Source of the DNA: Mycoplana dimorpha
GTDB lineage: Bacteria > Pseudomonadota > Alphaproteobacteria > Rhizobiales > Rhizobiaceae
Assembly: GCF_003046475.1 (NCBI RefSeq)
Contig: NZ_PZZZ01000002.1
Span: 434,001-498,000, forward strand
Reading direction: 5' to 3'
DNA: 64,000 nt
Shown: one piece after another, positions 1-10,330 of the stretch
Layout: every line of letters begins with the position of its first letter
Numbering within the stretch: the stretch's first letter is position 1
Made by a program: the position numbers and the translations under genes
Notes under the pieces: model-generated
What the model saw: the letters and a program-made list of their open reading frames with translations, nothing else
Databases searched by the model: none
Told to the model about the DNA's origin: nothing

Positions 1-126
1 GCCTTTGCAATGACGGTCTACTTCGGGATTGCCTTCCTTATCGGCGGGGCCGATCTCGGCATGATCCGCCGCAACATCAGGCGCACCCCCGCCACGAGGA
101 CGGACGTGCCGGAGGGCGGCGAGTAG
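1..126 (+). CDS. murJ: MurJ lipid II flippase, C-terminal end (partial)
   Basis: Only the last 41 codons and the stop are in the window; the gene enters from the left edge. The tail has one hydrophobic stretch (AFAMTVYFGIAFLIGG), then the basic cytoplasmic end DLGMIRRNIRR, which resembles the C-terminal ends of rhizobial MurJ/MviN, the multi-membrane-span flippase that moves lipid II across the inner membrane for peptidoglycan synthesis. The call rests on this short tail and on murJ commonly lying just upstream of trpS in Rhizobiaceae, as here. The missing N-terminal part would settle it. Confidence 0.65.
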   Translation, partial: AFAMTVYFGIAFLIGGADLGMIRRNIRRTPATRTDVPEGGE

Positions 127-162
127 GGGCCTGATCGCCTTCGCCCTGCGTACACGGCTGCC

Positions 163-654
163 TCAGCGCATGGCTACAACGGTGGTCGGCTTCGGCTTCT
201 TCAGGCGCGCCAGGCCGCGATTGCAGTAATTCCAGCGTCGGCTCGGTCCGACATCGACATGAACGATGCCGTTGCAATAGGTGCCGATGCCGCCGATGCC
301 CGGCGCCGTCCTGGCCGCGGCCACGATGCGACTGACGGCAACGCCCGGCACGCGGATGTCGGCCGCCATGCACTTGCGGTGATACGAGCCCCGCCGCCCG
401 TTCGAGCGGTGGCCGGAGGTCACGAGCGGTCGCCGTCCCGTCTGCGCAGCGATGTGGGCGAGAACGACGTGCAGCGCCCCGGGAAAGCAGCTGTGCCGCA
501 CGCGCGGCGTCTGGGTGGCATAGGCCAGCGTAACCCGCGCTTTCTCCTTCTTGAGAATGATTTTCTGGACTTCGCCGTCAGCCTCCGCATCGAAGGCAAA
601 CAATGACGAAAGCGCGAACAGGCTGGCGAGTGCGATGGAACAGGCATTTCCCAT
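163..654 (-). CDS. Secreted M15-family (YcbK/DUF882-like) peptidase
   Basis: A 163-residue exported protein. It starts with a signal peptide (about residues 1-25, MGNACSIALASLFALSSLFA) and then has the zinc-peptidase layout of the small M15 family: SGHRSNGRRGSYHRKCMAAD near the middle, with His and Asp as likely metal ligands, and GIGTYCNGIVHVDVG near the end, with the catalytic-type HVDVG. Family members cut D-amino-acid peptide bonds in peptidoglycan in the periplasm. The start has a strong GGGAGGGG ribosome site about 6 bases upstream. It faces the murJ/trpS genes on the opposite strand and has no operon partner here. The fold is well supported; the precise substrate is not known. Confidence 0.75.
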   Translation of the reverse strand: MGNACSIALASLFALSSLFAFDAEADGEVQKIILKKEKARVTLAYATQTPRVRHSCFPGALHVVLAHIAAQTGRRPLVTSGHRSNGRRGSYHRKCMAADIRVPGVAVSRIVAAARTAPGIGGIGTYCNGIVHVDVGPSRRWNYCNRGLARLKKPKPTTVVAMR

Positions 655-960
655 GATACCCCTCCCTTTTTTCCCGTCTTGCGTGTTGGCATGGGTCTCC
701 TGCTGTTCTTGCGGGAACTAAAATCCGAAAAAAGGCTTTTGTGGGGATAAAAATGCTAACAGTAGCTAGTACTTATGGAGGATTGCGGTGGCCCCGGTGA
801 TCCCGGCTGCGCGCGCGGGAACCATATCCGGCCGCGGCCGGACGGGGCAGCGCGGTTGCCTGGCGGTATTGATTGTGGCCCGGGCGGCGTGCATAAGCAC
901 GAGCGTGAACCAGTTGCAGCAGCCGCTGCTTGGGCCCTCCACCAGCCTCACGAGGACAAC
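655..960. other. Divergent intergenic region between M15 peptidase and trpS
   Basis: Holds the 5' regions of the minus-strand peptidase and the plus-strand trpS. An AT-richer stretch lies around 715-775 and could carry promoters, but no -35/-10 pair is clear enough to call. The trpS frame stays open back to 775, but that stretch lacks family-like sequence and a ribosome site, so it is treated as non-coding. Confidence 0.5.
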
Positions 961-2025
961 ATGACCGCATTCAAGCCGCTCGTCTTTTCCGGCGTCCAGC
1001 CGACGGGCAATCTGCATCTCGGCAACTATCTTGGCGCGATCCGCAAGTTCGTCGCCCTGCAGGAGAACAACGACTGCATCTACTGCGTCGTCGACCTGCA
1101 TTCGATCACCGCGCAGCTCGTTCACGAGGATCTGCCCGGCCAGATCCGCTCGATTGCCGCCGCCTTCATCGCCTCCGGCATCGACCCGGAAAAGCACATT
1201 GTTTTCAATCAGTCGGCGGTGCCGCAGCATGCAGAGCTCGCCTGGATCTTCAACTGCGTCGCGCGCATCGGCTGGATGAACCGCATGACCCAGTTCAAGG
1301 ACAAGGCCGGCAAGGACCGCGAGAATGCCTCGCTGGGTCTGCTGGCCTATCCGAGCCTGATGGCGGCCGACATCCTCGTCTATCGCGCCACCCACGTGCC
1401 GGTCGGCGACGACCAGAAGCAGCACCTGGAACTAGCGCGCGACATCGCCATGAAGTTCAACCTCGACTTCCAGACGAAGATCCGCAGCGCCGGCACCGGC
1501 GTCGATATCGTCGTCGGCGAGGAGCCGGTGCACGCCTATTTTCCGATGGTCGAGCCGCTGATCGAGGGCCCGGCGCCGCGCGTCATGTCCTTGCGCGACG
1601 GCACCAAGAAGATGTCGAAGTCCGACCCGTCCGACCTGTCGCGCATCAACCTAATGGATGATGCGGACACGATCTCGAAAAAGATACGCAAGGCCAAGAC
1701 CGACCCGGATGCGCTGCCGGGCGAGGTCGAAGGGCTGCAGGGCCGGCCCGAGGCGGAAAACCTCGTCGGCATCTATGCCGCGCTTGCCGATACGTCGAAG
1801 GCGAAGGTGCTGTCCGAATTCGGCGGCCAGCAGTTTTCCACCTTCAAGCCGGCGCTGGTCGATCTCGCCGTCAGCGTGCTCTCGCCGATCACCGGGGAGA
1901 TGCGCCGGCTGATGGAGGACACGAGCCACATCGACGCGATCCTGCGCAGGGGCGGCGAGCGGGCGCGGGAGCGGGCCGAGAAGACCATGGCCGAGGTGGC
2001 CGACATCATCGGCTTCCTGCGGTAA
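961..2025 (+). CDS. trpS: Tryptophanyl-tRNA synthetase
   Basis: Cytoplasmic class I aminoacyl-tRNA synthetase that joins tryptophan to tRNA-Trp using ATP; 354 residues, the usual length. The HIGH-type signature is at residues 14-22 (PTGNLHLGN) and the second ATP-loop signature KKMSKSD near residue 217. [11 protein letters not shown] and [13 protein letters not shown] are also typical of bacterial TrpS. The start at 961 was chosen because GAGGA lies 7 bases upstream and the protein then begins directly with the family N-terminus ([16 protein letters not shown]). It sits downstream of murJ, as in many rhizobia. Confidence 0.97.
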   Translation: MTAFKPLVFSGVQPTGNLHLGNYLGAIRKFVALQENNDCIYCVVDLHSITAQLVHEDLPGQIRSIAAAFIASGIDPEKHIVFNQSAVPQHAELAWIFNCVARIGWMNRMTQFKDKAGKDRENASLGLLAYPSLMAADILVYRATHVPVGDDQKQHLELARDIAMKFNLDFQTKIRSAGTGVDIVVGEEPVHAYFPMVEPLIEGPAPRVMSLRDGTKKMSKSDPSDLSRINLMDDADTISKKIRKAKTDPDALPGEVEGLQGRPEAENLVGIYAALADTSKAKVLSEFGGQQFSTFKPALVDLAVSVLSPITGEMRRLMEDTSHIDAILRRGGERARERAEKTMAEVADIIGFLR

Positions 2026-2222
2026 GACGCCGGGCCCGTCGGTATGCGGCTCCTCGGGGCGCTGGGGAAGAGTCGTATGCCGCCCGGCGATCAGGTGGAA
2101 CGTCTGCGAGCAGTGCGTACCACCTGCCGCCGATGCAGAGGGCGAAGCGGACCAGGAATGCCAATTCCCATCGTTCGGATTTGGTATAAGCTGAAGCAGA
2201 ATCGACCGAAAGCGAACGTATC

Positions 2223-2714
2223 ATGCTGTCTCGACGACTTTCACGCCTGGAAGGCCATCGCCGGAAGTTCCTGGCGATCGTCGACGATACGCCGGAGTGC
2301 CAGCGCGCCATGAATTATGCCGCGGCGCGCGCGAAGAACTCGGGCGGAGCCGTAGTGCTGCTCTATGTGATCCCGACCGGCGATTTTCGCGAGTGGCTGG
2401 GCGTCGAGGAGATCATGCGGGCGGAGGCGCGCGAGGAGGCCGAGTCCATTCTCGCCAAAGCGGCGCAGACGCTGCGCGAGTCGCTCGGCATCGAACCGGA
2501 GACGGTGATTCGCGAGGGAAATGTAAGCGAGGAGATCAATGCGCAGATCGAGGAGGACCAGGATGTGGCCATCCTCGTTCTGGCGGCAGGTTCGGCAAAG
2601 GAGGGACCGGGTCCGCTCGTCTCCTCGCTGGCCGGCCGCAGCGCTGCATTTCCGATCCCGGTGACGGTCATTCCGCAGAACCTGACCGATGAGGAGATCG
2701 CTGCGCTGAGTTGA
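2223..2714 (+). CDS. Universal stress protein (UspA family)
   Basis: A single-domain Usp protein of 163 residues. After a basic N-terminal extension of about 14 residues the domain begins FLAIVDDTPECQRAMNYAA, followed by the VLLYVIP strand. Near the C-terminus AILVLAAGSAKEGPGPLVSS occupies the position of the Usp nucleotide-loop (G-x2-G-x9-GS) and PIPVTVIP is the closing strand. Family members help cells survive starvation and stress and often bind ATP; the exact role here cannot be read from sequence. A plausible -10 (TATAAG, about 2184-2189) lies upstream. It stands between trpS and nfu, an arrangement common in rhizobia. Confidence 0.88.
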   Translation: MLSRRLSRLEGHRRKFLAIVDDTPECQRAMNYAAARAKNSGGAVVLLYVIPTGDFREWLGVEEIMRAEAREEAESILAKAAQTLRESLGIEPETVIREGNVSEEINAQIEEDQDVAILVLAAGSAKEGPGPLVSSLAGRSAAFPIPVTVIPQNLTDEEIAALS

Positions 2715-2786
2715 TCTGCCGGGGGCTTTGGCGATCGGCAAATCCGTCGCGATGCCTTGATGCGGCGGTCGTAAAGGCCTATGTTC

Positions 2787-2803
2787 CTTGGAACGGTTCT
2801 AAA
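2787..2803 (+). promoter_or_regulatory. Possible Irr (ICE-like) operator before nfu
   Basis: The sequence CTTGGAACGGTTCTAAA carries the palindromic core GAACGGTTC (GAA-N3-TTC) followed by TAAA. By eye it matches 13 of 17 positions of the ICE motif TTTAGAATNATTCTAAA bound by the haem-dependent iron regulator Irr in rhizobia. It lies 44 bases before the ATG of the Fe-S carrier gene nfu, where iron control would make sense. The left arm is imperfect, so this is a proposal. Confidence 0.35.
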
Positions 2804-2846
2804 CAATTCCGCCGTGGCGCGCGCCCCGGCCGCAGGAGACGAGACG

Positions 2847-3416
2847 ATGTTCATCCAGACGGAAACCACGCCGAATCCGGCAACGCTGAAGTTCCTGCCC
2901 GGCAAGGTCGTGCTGGAGGACGGCACCGCCGAGTTCCGCGACGCGACCGAGGCGGCCGCCGGCTCGCCGCTCGCTGCGCGCCTGTTCGCCGTGCCCGGCG
3001 TCACGGGCGTGTTCTTCGGCTACGATTTCATCACCGTGACCAAGGACAACGCCGACTGGCAGCACCTGAAGCCGGCGATCCTCGGTTCTATCATGGAGCA
3101 CTTCATGTCCGGGCAGCCGATCCTTGCCGGCGGCTCCCAGGGCAGCGACGAAGCCGACGAGGGCGAGTTCTATGACGAGGGCGATGAGGCGATCGTCGCA
3201 ACGATCAAGGAGCTGCTCGCCACCCGCGTCCGTCCGGCGGTTGCCCAGGACGGCGGCGATATCACCTTCAAGGGGTACCGCGACGGCCGCGTCTATCTCA
3301 ACATGAAGGGCGCCTGCTCCGGCTGCCCGTCCTCCACCGCCACGCTGAAGCACGGCGTGCAGAACCTGTTGCGCCATTTCGTACCGGAAGTGCAGGAAGT
3401 TGAAGCGGTCATGTAA
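2847..3416 (+). CDS. NFU-type Fe-S cluster scaffold/carrier protein
   Basis: A 189-residue protein with two domains: the N-terminal Nfu domain (MFIQTETTPNPATLKFLPG, residues 1-88) and the C-terminal NifU-like domain with GGDITFKGYRDGRVYLNMKG followed by the cluster-binding CSGC (CxxC). The family carries [4Fe-4S] clusters to target enzymes in the cytoplasm. It may serve MiaB and other cluster enzymes, MiaB being encoded about 3 kb downstream, but that link is inference. The start at 2847 is preceded by AGGAGACGAGACG and gives the family N-terminus; the frame is open further upstream but without family sequence. Confidence 0.93.
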   Translation: MFIQTETTPNPATLKFLPGKVVLEDGTAEFRDATEAAAGSPLAARLFAVPGVTGVFFGYDFITVTKDNADWQHLKPAILGSIMEHFMSGQPILAGGSQGSDEADEGEFYDEGDEAIVATIKELLATRVRPAVAQDGGDITFKGYRDGRVYLNMKGACSGCPSSTATLKHGVQNLLRHFVPEVQEVEAVM

Positions 3417-3446
3417 TTTCCGGCACCCGCAGCCCGGGTGCCGCCG

Positions 3447-4106
3447 ATGATCCTGCTGGCAATCGATACCTCCGGCAGCGGCTGCTACGCGGCCATCCAC
3501 GACAGCGACACGGACCGGCCCCTGGGCACGGCCGGCGAAGTGATCGGCCGCGGCCACGCCGAGCGGCTGATGGATTTCATTGACCAGGCGCTGGATAATG
3601 CCGGCATGGAAATGACGGCGATCGACCGGATCGCCGTCACGGTCGGCCCCGGATCCTTCACCGGCATTCGCGTCGGTGTCGCGGCCGCCCGGGGGCTGTC
3701 GCTGGCACTCTGCGTTCCCGCCGTCGGCGTCAGCACGCTCGCGGCGCTTGCTGCCGCCCACCTGCGCGAACATCCCGGCGCACCGGTGTTCGTCGCCATG
3801 GATGCCAAGCGCGGCGAGGCCTATTGCCAGGCCTTCTCGGTCAACGGCGAGCCAGCAGGCGAGGCGACAGTCCTCTCCATAGACGATGCAAGGACGAGGG
3901 CCGCTCGTGTCGGCGGCACGGTGATCGGCTCGGCCGCGCCGCTTCTGTCCGGCGCCGAGGCGGCCGGTCCGCCCGACGCGGTGTCCATCGATATCGTCGC
4001 GCGCCTCGGTGCAATCGCCGACCCGCAGACCGCGCGACCGAAGCCCTTTTACCTTCGCGGCCCGGACGCCAAGCCCCAGGCCGGGTTCGCCATCGCGAGG
4101 GCCTGA
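3447..4106 (+). CDS. tsaB: tRNA threonylcarbamoyladenosine biosynthesis protein TsaB
   Basis: TsaB is the TsaD-binding partner in formation of t6A37 on ANN-decoding tRNAs. The 219-residue protein shows the ASKHA fold signature MILLAIDTSGSGCYAAI at the N-terminus, GHAERLMDFIDQAL, and the conserved VTVGPGSFTGIRVGVAAARG. The start at ATG 3447 fits the family N-terminus; an in-frame GTG at 3438 would add three residues. It is followed after 5 bases by rimI, the usual tsaB-rimI pair, so the two are probably co-transcribed. Confidence 0.94.
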   Translation: MILLAIDTSGSGCYAAIHDSDTDRPLGTAGEVIGRGHAERLMDFIDQALDNAGMEMTAIDRIAVTVGPGSFTGIRVGVAAARGLSLALCVPAVGVSTLAALAAAHLREHPGAPVFVAMDAKRGEAYCQAFSVNGEPAGEATVLSIDDARTRAARVGGTVIGSAAPLLSGAEAAGPPDAVSIDIVARLGAIADPQTARPKPFYLRGPDAKPQAGFAIARA

Positions 4107-4111
4107 TTGCC

Positions 4112-4603
4112 GTGTCGCTGACCGATTTCATTCGCAAGCCGGTGTTCGAAATCTTTCCGCTCGAGGCGGGCGACCGCATGGTGGCCGCCGCCCTGCACAA
4201 GGCGCGTTTCACCCGACCCTGGAGCGACGGCGAGTTGCACGCGCTGTTGGCGCAGGACACCGTGTTCGGTTTCGTGGCCTGGCAGGTGAATGCCCTGGCC
4301 GGCCGCCCGGCCGGCGGCTTCGTGCTGGCGCGTGCGGCGGCGGGCGAGGCGGAAATCCTGACGATCAGCGTCGATGCACGCTTCGAGCGGAGCGGCCTCG
4401 GCTGGCGGTTGATGCAGGCGGCGCTGCGGGAGGCGCGCATGCGCGGCGCCGAGGAGATGTTCCTCGAGGTCGACGAGGGCAACATAGCAGCGCTGCGGCT
4501 CTACGACAGGCTCGGCTTTGCCAAGGTCGGCGAGCGCAAGGCCTACTATGAGAGCGCCGGCGGGCGGTCCACGGCGCTTGTCATGAGGCGCGATCTTCGC
4601 TAG
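4112..4603 (+). CDS. rimI: RimI-type ribosomal-protein alanine N-acetyltransferase (GNAT)
   Basis: A 163-residue GNAT acetyltransferase expected to acetylate the N-terminal alanine of ribosomal protein S18 from acetyl-CoA. Motif A is EILTISVDARFERSGLGWRL, the acetyl-CoA loop R-x-x-G-x-G in a slightly altered form. EMFLEVDEGNIAALRLYDRL is the RimI hallmark, followed by GFAKVGERKAYY. The start is a GTG at 4112, only 5 bases after tsaB stops, which suggests translational coupling. The specific substrate is inferred from synteny. Confidence 0.88.
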   Translation: MSLTDFIRKPVFEIFPLEAGDRMVAAALHKARFTRPWSDGELHALLAQDTVFGFVAWQVNALAGRPAGGFVLARAAAGEAEILTISVDARFERSGLGWRLMQAALREARMRGAEEMFLEVDEGNIAALRLYDRLGFAKVGERKAYYESAGGRSTALVMRRDLR

Positions 4604-4658
4604 TCCCGTTGTCACATGTCAGGGCATTCACATATGCCCGGCCGGACTGCGACGGGAA

Positions 4659-5096
4659 ATGGGGCGAATGACAGAACTGGAAAAAACGCTGGAAGAGCTT
4701 TGCGTCGAGCGCGGCATGCGCATGACCGAGCAGCGCCGCGTGATCGCCCGGGTGCTGGAGAGCTCCGCCGACCATCCGGACGTGGAGGAACTCTATCGCC
4801 GCTCGGCCGAGGTTGATCCGCGCATCTCCATCTCCACCGTCTACCGCACGGTCAAGCTGTTCGAGGACGCCGGGATCATCGAGCGCCACGACTTCCGCGA
4901 CGGCCGCTCGCGCTACGAGACGGTGCCCGAGGAGCACCACGACCACCTGATCGATCTGAAGAGCGGCCAGGTGATCGAGTTCCACTCGCCGGAAATCGAG
5001 GCGCTGCAGGAAAAGATCGCGCGCGAGCATGGCTTCAAGCTCGTCGACCACCGGCTGGAACTCTATGGCGTTCCGCTGAAGAAGGAGGGCGAGTAG
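4659..5096 (+). CDS. mur: Fur-family metal-responsive repressor (Mur/Fur type)
   Basis: A 145-residue Fur-family protein: an N-terminal winged helix (RGMRMTEQRRVIARVLESS, then ISISTVYRTVKLFEDAGII) and a C-terminal dimer/metal domain with EEHHDHLIDLKSGQVIEF. It lacks the CxxC zinc site found in E. coli Fur. In rhizobia the copy between rimI and plsC/miaB is the true Fur orthologue, which acts mainly as the manganese-uptake regulator Mur; the gene symbol follows that knowledge. A second possible start is ATG 4668 (MTELEKTLEELC). No Mur box was found inside the window near this gene. Confidence 0.85.
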   Translation: MGRMTELEKTLEELCVERGMRMTEQRRVIARVLESSADHPDVEELYRRSAEVDPRISISTVYRTVKLFEDAGIIERHDFRDGRSRYETVPEEHHDHLIDLKSGQVIEFHSPEIEALQEKIAREHGFKLVDHRLELYGVPLKKEGE

Positions 5097-5134
5097 GGCG
5101 GTCTGCTGATACGCCGCCTGCTCGCGAGACCCGC

Positions 5135-5923
5135 TTGATCGCCTGGCTCCGCATCGCCCTTGCCCTTTTGTGCCTGACGATCGTGACGCTGGCCTTGCTG
5201 CCGGTTCAACTCGTCGCATTGCGCTTCGACCTGAAACTCCGGCGGCGCGTCCCGCGCCTCTGGCATCGCGCCGCCTGCCGGCTGATCGGCCTGAAGGTGC
5301 GGGTGCACGGCACGCTGGAGAGGCGCCGGCCGCTGATGCTTGCAGCAAACCACGCCTCCTGGAAGGACATCCTCGTCCTCGGCTCGATCGCCGATGTCGT
5401 CTATATCGCCAAGTCCGAGGTTCGCGAGTGGCCGGTGTTCGGTGTCCTTGCCCGCCTGCAGGCGTCGATCTTCGTCGTCCGCGAGGAAAAGCGAAAGACC
5501 GGCGAGCAGGTGAACGAGATCGGCAGCCGGCTCGCCGATGGCGAGATCGTCGTGCTGTTCCCGGAGGGGACGACCTCGGACGGCAACCGGCTCCTGCAGA
5601 TCAAGACCTCGCTGTTCGGCGCCGCGGCGAGCGCGGCCGCCGGAGCGCCCGGCGGCACGGTCTACATCCAGCCCGTATCGATCGCCTATACCGGCATCCA
5701 TGGCATGGCGATGGGGCGCTTCCACCGGCCGATCGCCGCCTGGCCCGGCGACATCGCGATGGCGCCGCACCTGCTCGGCATCCTGAAGGAGGGGGCGCTC
5801 GACGTCGACGTCGATTTCGGCGAGATGATCGCCTACGGGCCCGGCAGCAACCGCAAGGTCGTCAGCCGCGAGGTTGAGGCACGGATTCGCGGCATGCTCG
5901 GCGATCGGCTGCGGGGCCGCTGA
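5135..5923 (+). CDS. 1-acyl-glycerol-3-phosphate-type acyltransferase (PlsC family)
   Basis: Inner-membrane acyltransferase of 262 residues. One N-terminal membrane segment (about residues 6-27) precedes the acyltransferase domain with block I NHASWKD (the H-x4-D catalytic pair) and block III FPEGTTSDGNRL. It transfers an acyl group onto a lysophospholipid or lyso-ornithine lipid; rhizobia have several paralogues (PlsC, OlsA) and the acceptor cannot be fixed from sequence. The start is a TTG at 5135, which puts the membrane segment at the N-terminus; no better ATG lies upstream before the fur stop. Confidence 0.85.
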   Translation: MIAWLRIALALLCLTIVTLALLPVQLVALRFDLKLRRRVPRLWHRAACRLIGLKVRVHGTLERRRPLMLAANHASWKDILVLGSIADVVYIAKSEVREWPVFGVLARLQASIFVVREEKRKTGEQVNEIGSRLADGEIVVLFPEGTTSDGNRLLQIKTSLFGAAASAAAGAPGGTVYIQPVSIAYTGIHGMAMGRFHRPIAAWPGDIAMAPHLLGILKEGALDVDVDFGEMIAYGPGSNRKVVSREVEARIRGMLGDRLRGR

Positions 5924-5965
5924 CGGGGCTTCATTTGTCGGGCTTTTTCCACTAAAGAACCCGCC

Positions 5966-7366
<1,401 letters not shown>

Positions 7367-7395
7367 CGGGGCGGCCGACAAGGGAGCCTTGCCGC

Positions 7396-8451
<1,056 letters not shown>

Positions 8452-8467
8452 GGCGGTCCTGATCTCC

Positions 8468-8971
8468 ATGAGTGAAATCGATATCCAAATCAGCGTCGAG
8501 GAAGGCGCTTGGCCCGACGAGGCGACGCTCCGATCGCTGAGCGAGCGCGTCATCGGGGCCGCGGCGCGCCACCTTGGGAAGGAGGAGGGGCAGCCCTTTC
8601 CGAGCGAGCCGCCGGAACTGTCGCTGCTGTTCACCGACGACCCGTCGATCCGCACGATCAATGCCGAGTGGCGTGGCCAGGACAAGCCGACGAATGTGCT
8701 GTCGTTCCCCGGATCGCCGCTCCAGCCGGGCGGCATGCCGGGGCCGATGCTTGGCGACATCATCCTCGCTTACGAGACCCTGCAGCGTGAGGCGGGCGAG
8801 TTGGGCAAGCCCTTCGACGATCACCTGACGCATCTTCTGGTGCATGGATTTCTCCATCTCTTCGGTTATGATCATATGGAAACCGACGAGGCCGAAGAAA
8901 TGGAGGGGCTCGAGACTCGCATTTTGGGTGAGCTTGGCCTATCTGACCCCTACGGGCACGACCCGGTTTGA
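8468..8971 (+). CDS. ybeY: Endoribonuclease YbeY
   Basis: Zinc-dependent single-strand endoribonuclease of 167 residues, acting in 16S rRNA 3'-end maturation and 70S ribosome quality control. The zinc-binding H-x3-H-x5-H motif is seen in HLLVHGFLHLFGYDH, and PTNVLSFPGSP and LGDIILAYE are family blocks. It starts 16 bases after phoH stops and ends 12 bases before the corC-like gene, consistent with one operon. The start ATG 8468 gives the family N-terminus; the frame is open upstream but overlaps phoH. Confidence 0.96.
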   Translation: MSEIDIQISVEEGAWPDEATLRSLSERVIGAAARHLGKEEGQPFPSEPPELSLLFTDDPSIRTINAEWRGQDKPTNVLSFPGSPLQPGGMPGPMLGDIILAYETLQREAGELGKPFDDHLTHLLVHGFLHLFGYDHMETDEAEEMEGLETRILGELGLSDPYGHDPV

Positions 8972-8983
8972 CAGTCTGGAACC

Positions 8984-10156
8984 ATGAGCGATTTGAGAAC
9001 ACAGCCGCTTTCGGCTGAAACGAGCGAGGCCGGCGCCTCAGATCAGGACGACGGGGGCAGTACGCCCAGGCCGGAACCTCAGTCGAGGCCGGCCCCATCC
9101 TTCTGGGCGCGGGCGACGCGCTTCTTCCGCAACAGCGATGCCTCGACGCTGCGGCACGACCTTGCCGAGGCCCTCAAGACTTCCGACCCGGAAGGCGATG
9201 CGGCCTTCTCGCCCGAAGAGCGGGCGATGCTGCACAACATCCTGCGCTTCCGCGAGGTCAGGGTTGAGGACGTGATGGTGCCGCGCGCCGACATCGAGGC
9301 GGTCGAGCAGGACATCACCATCGGCGAACTGATGGTGATCTTCGAGGAATCCGGCCATTCCCGCATGCCGGTCTATTGCGACAGCCTGGACGATCCGCGC
9401 GGCATGGTCCACATCCGCGACCTGCTCGCCTATGTGACCCGGCAGGCGCGCAACAAGCGGCGCACCGGCGCAAAGAACGGCGCCGCCGCCAAAAACGGCG
9501 CCACACCGGCCCCGGCCGCGAGCGACAAGACCGTGAAGGCGCCTAGGGCCCAGTTCGATCTTGCCCGCGTCGATCTCGGCAAGACTGTGCTGGAAGCCGG
9601 AATCATCCGCCCGGTGCTGTTCGTGCCGCCGTCGATGCTCGCCTCCGACCTGATGGGGCGCATGCAGGCCGGTCGCATCCAGATGGCGCTTGTCATCGAC
9701 GAATACGGCGGAACGGATGGGCTCGCCTCGCTGGAGGACATCGTCGAGATGGTCGTCGGCAACATCGAGGACGAGCATGACGACGACGAGGCGATGATCA
9801 CTCGCGTCTCCGACGACGTGTTCATGGTGGATGCCCGCGCCGAACTCGAGGAACTGGCAGAGACGATCGGCAGGGATTTCGACATTCGCGAGCAGCTCGA
9901 GGACGCCGACACGCTCGGCGGCCTGATCTTCGGGTCACTCGGCCGCATCCCGGTTCGCGGCGAGGTCGTGCAGGCGATACCGGGCTTCGAATTCCACGTG
10001 CTCGATGCCGATCCGCGCCGGGTCAAGCGGGTGCGGATCACCCGCAAGCGGCCGCCCGCCCAGCGTCGCCGGCAACCGAGGCCGGAAGGAGAGATTGTCC
10101 CGGCCGTGCCGGAGCACGTGCTCACCGAAAGCGGCAAGACCGAGGGGAATGCCTGA
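8984..10156 (+). CDS. CBS-domain CorC/HlyC family protein
   Basis: A 390-residue cytoplasmic protein of the CorC (TlyC/HlyC) type. After a Pro-rich N-terminus come two CBS domains (EVRVEDVMVPRADIEAVEQD, then RPVLFVPPSMLASDLM through DEYGGTDGLASLEDIVEMVVG) and the C-terminal transporter-associated CorC_HlyC domain. It has no membrane segments. Homologues are linked to Mg/Co efflux or metal tolerance. The linker between the CBS repeats carries a low-complexity stretch rich in K, N, G and A (about residues 149-182) that is longer than usual. It is the fourth member of miaB-phoH-ybeY-corC and is followed by lnt after 174 bases. Confidence 0.9.
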   Translation: MSDLRTQPLSAETSEAGASDQDDGGSTPRPEPQSRPAPSFWARATRFFRNSDASTLRHDLAEALKTSDPEGDAAFSPEERAMLHNILRFREVRVEDVMVPRADIEAVEQDITIGELMVIFEESGHSRMPVYCDSLDDPRGMVHIRDLLAYVTRQARNKRRTGAKNGAAAKNGATPAPAASDKTVKAPRAQFDLARVDLGKTVLEAGIIRPVLFVPPSMLASDLMGRMQAGRIQMALVIDEYGGTDGLASLEDIVEMVVGNIEDEHDDDEAMITRVSDDVFMVDARAELEELAETIGRDFDIREQLEDADTLGGLIFGSLGRIPVRGEVVQAIPGFEFHVLDADPRRVKRVRITRKRPPAQRRRQPRPEGEIVPAVPEHVLTESGKTEGNA

Positions 10157-10330
10157 CGCGGCAACGGAGGCTCCGCCGTTTGCCCGCCCGGGTGCACAAG
10201 CGGGCTCGCCGACACTGCCGTCCCGCCTCCCGCTGGCGGCGGGCCGCCGGCGGGCCTGCTGTGGGCGACAAGCGTCCCTTTTTTTGAAAGACTTGCCGCG
10301 CTGATTCGCGAAAGAGCGAGAGGGGACGGA

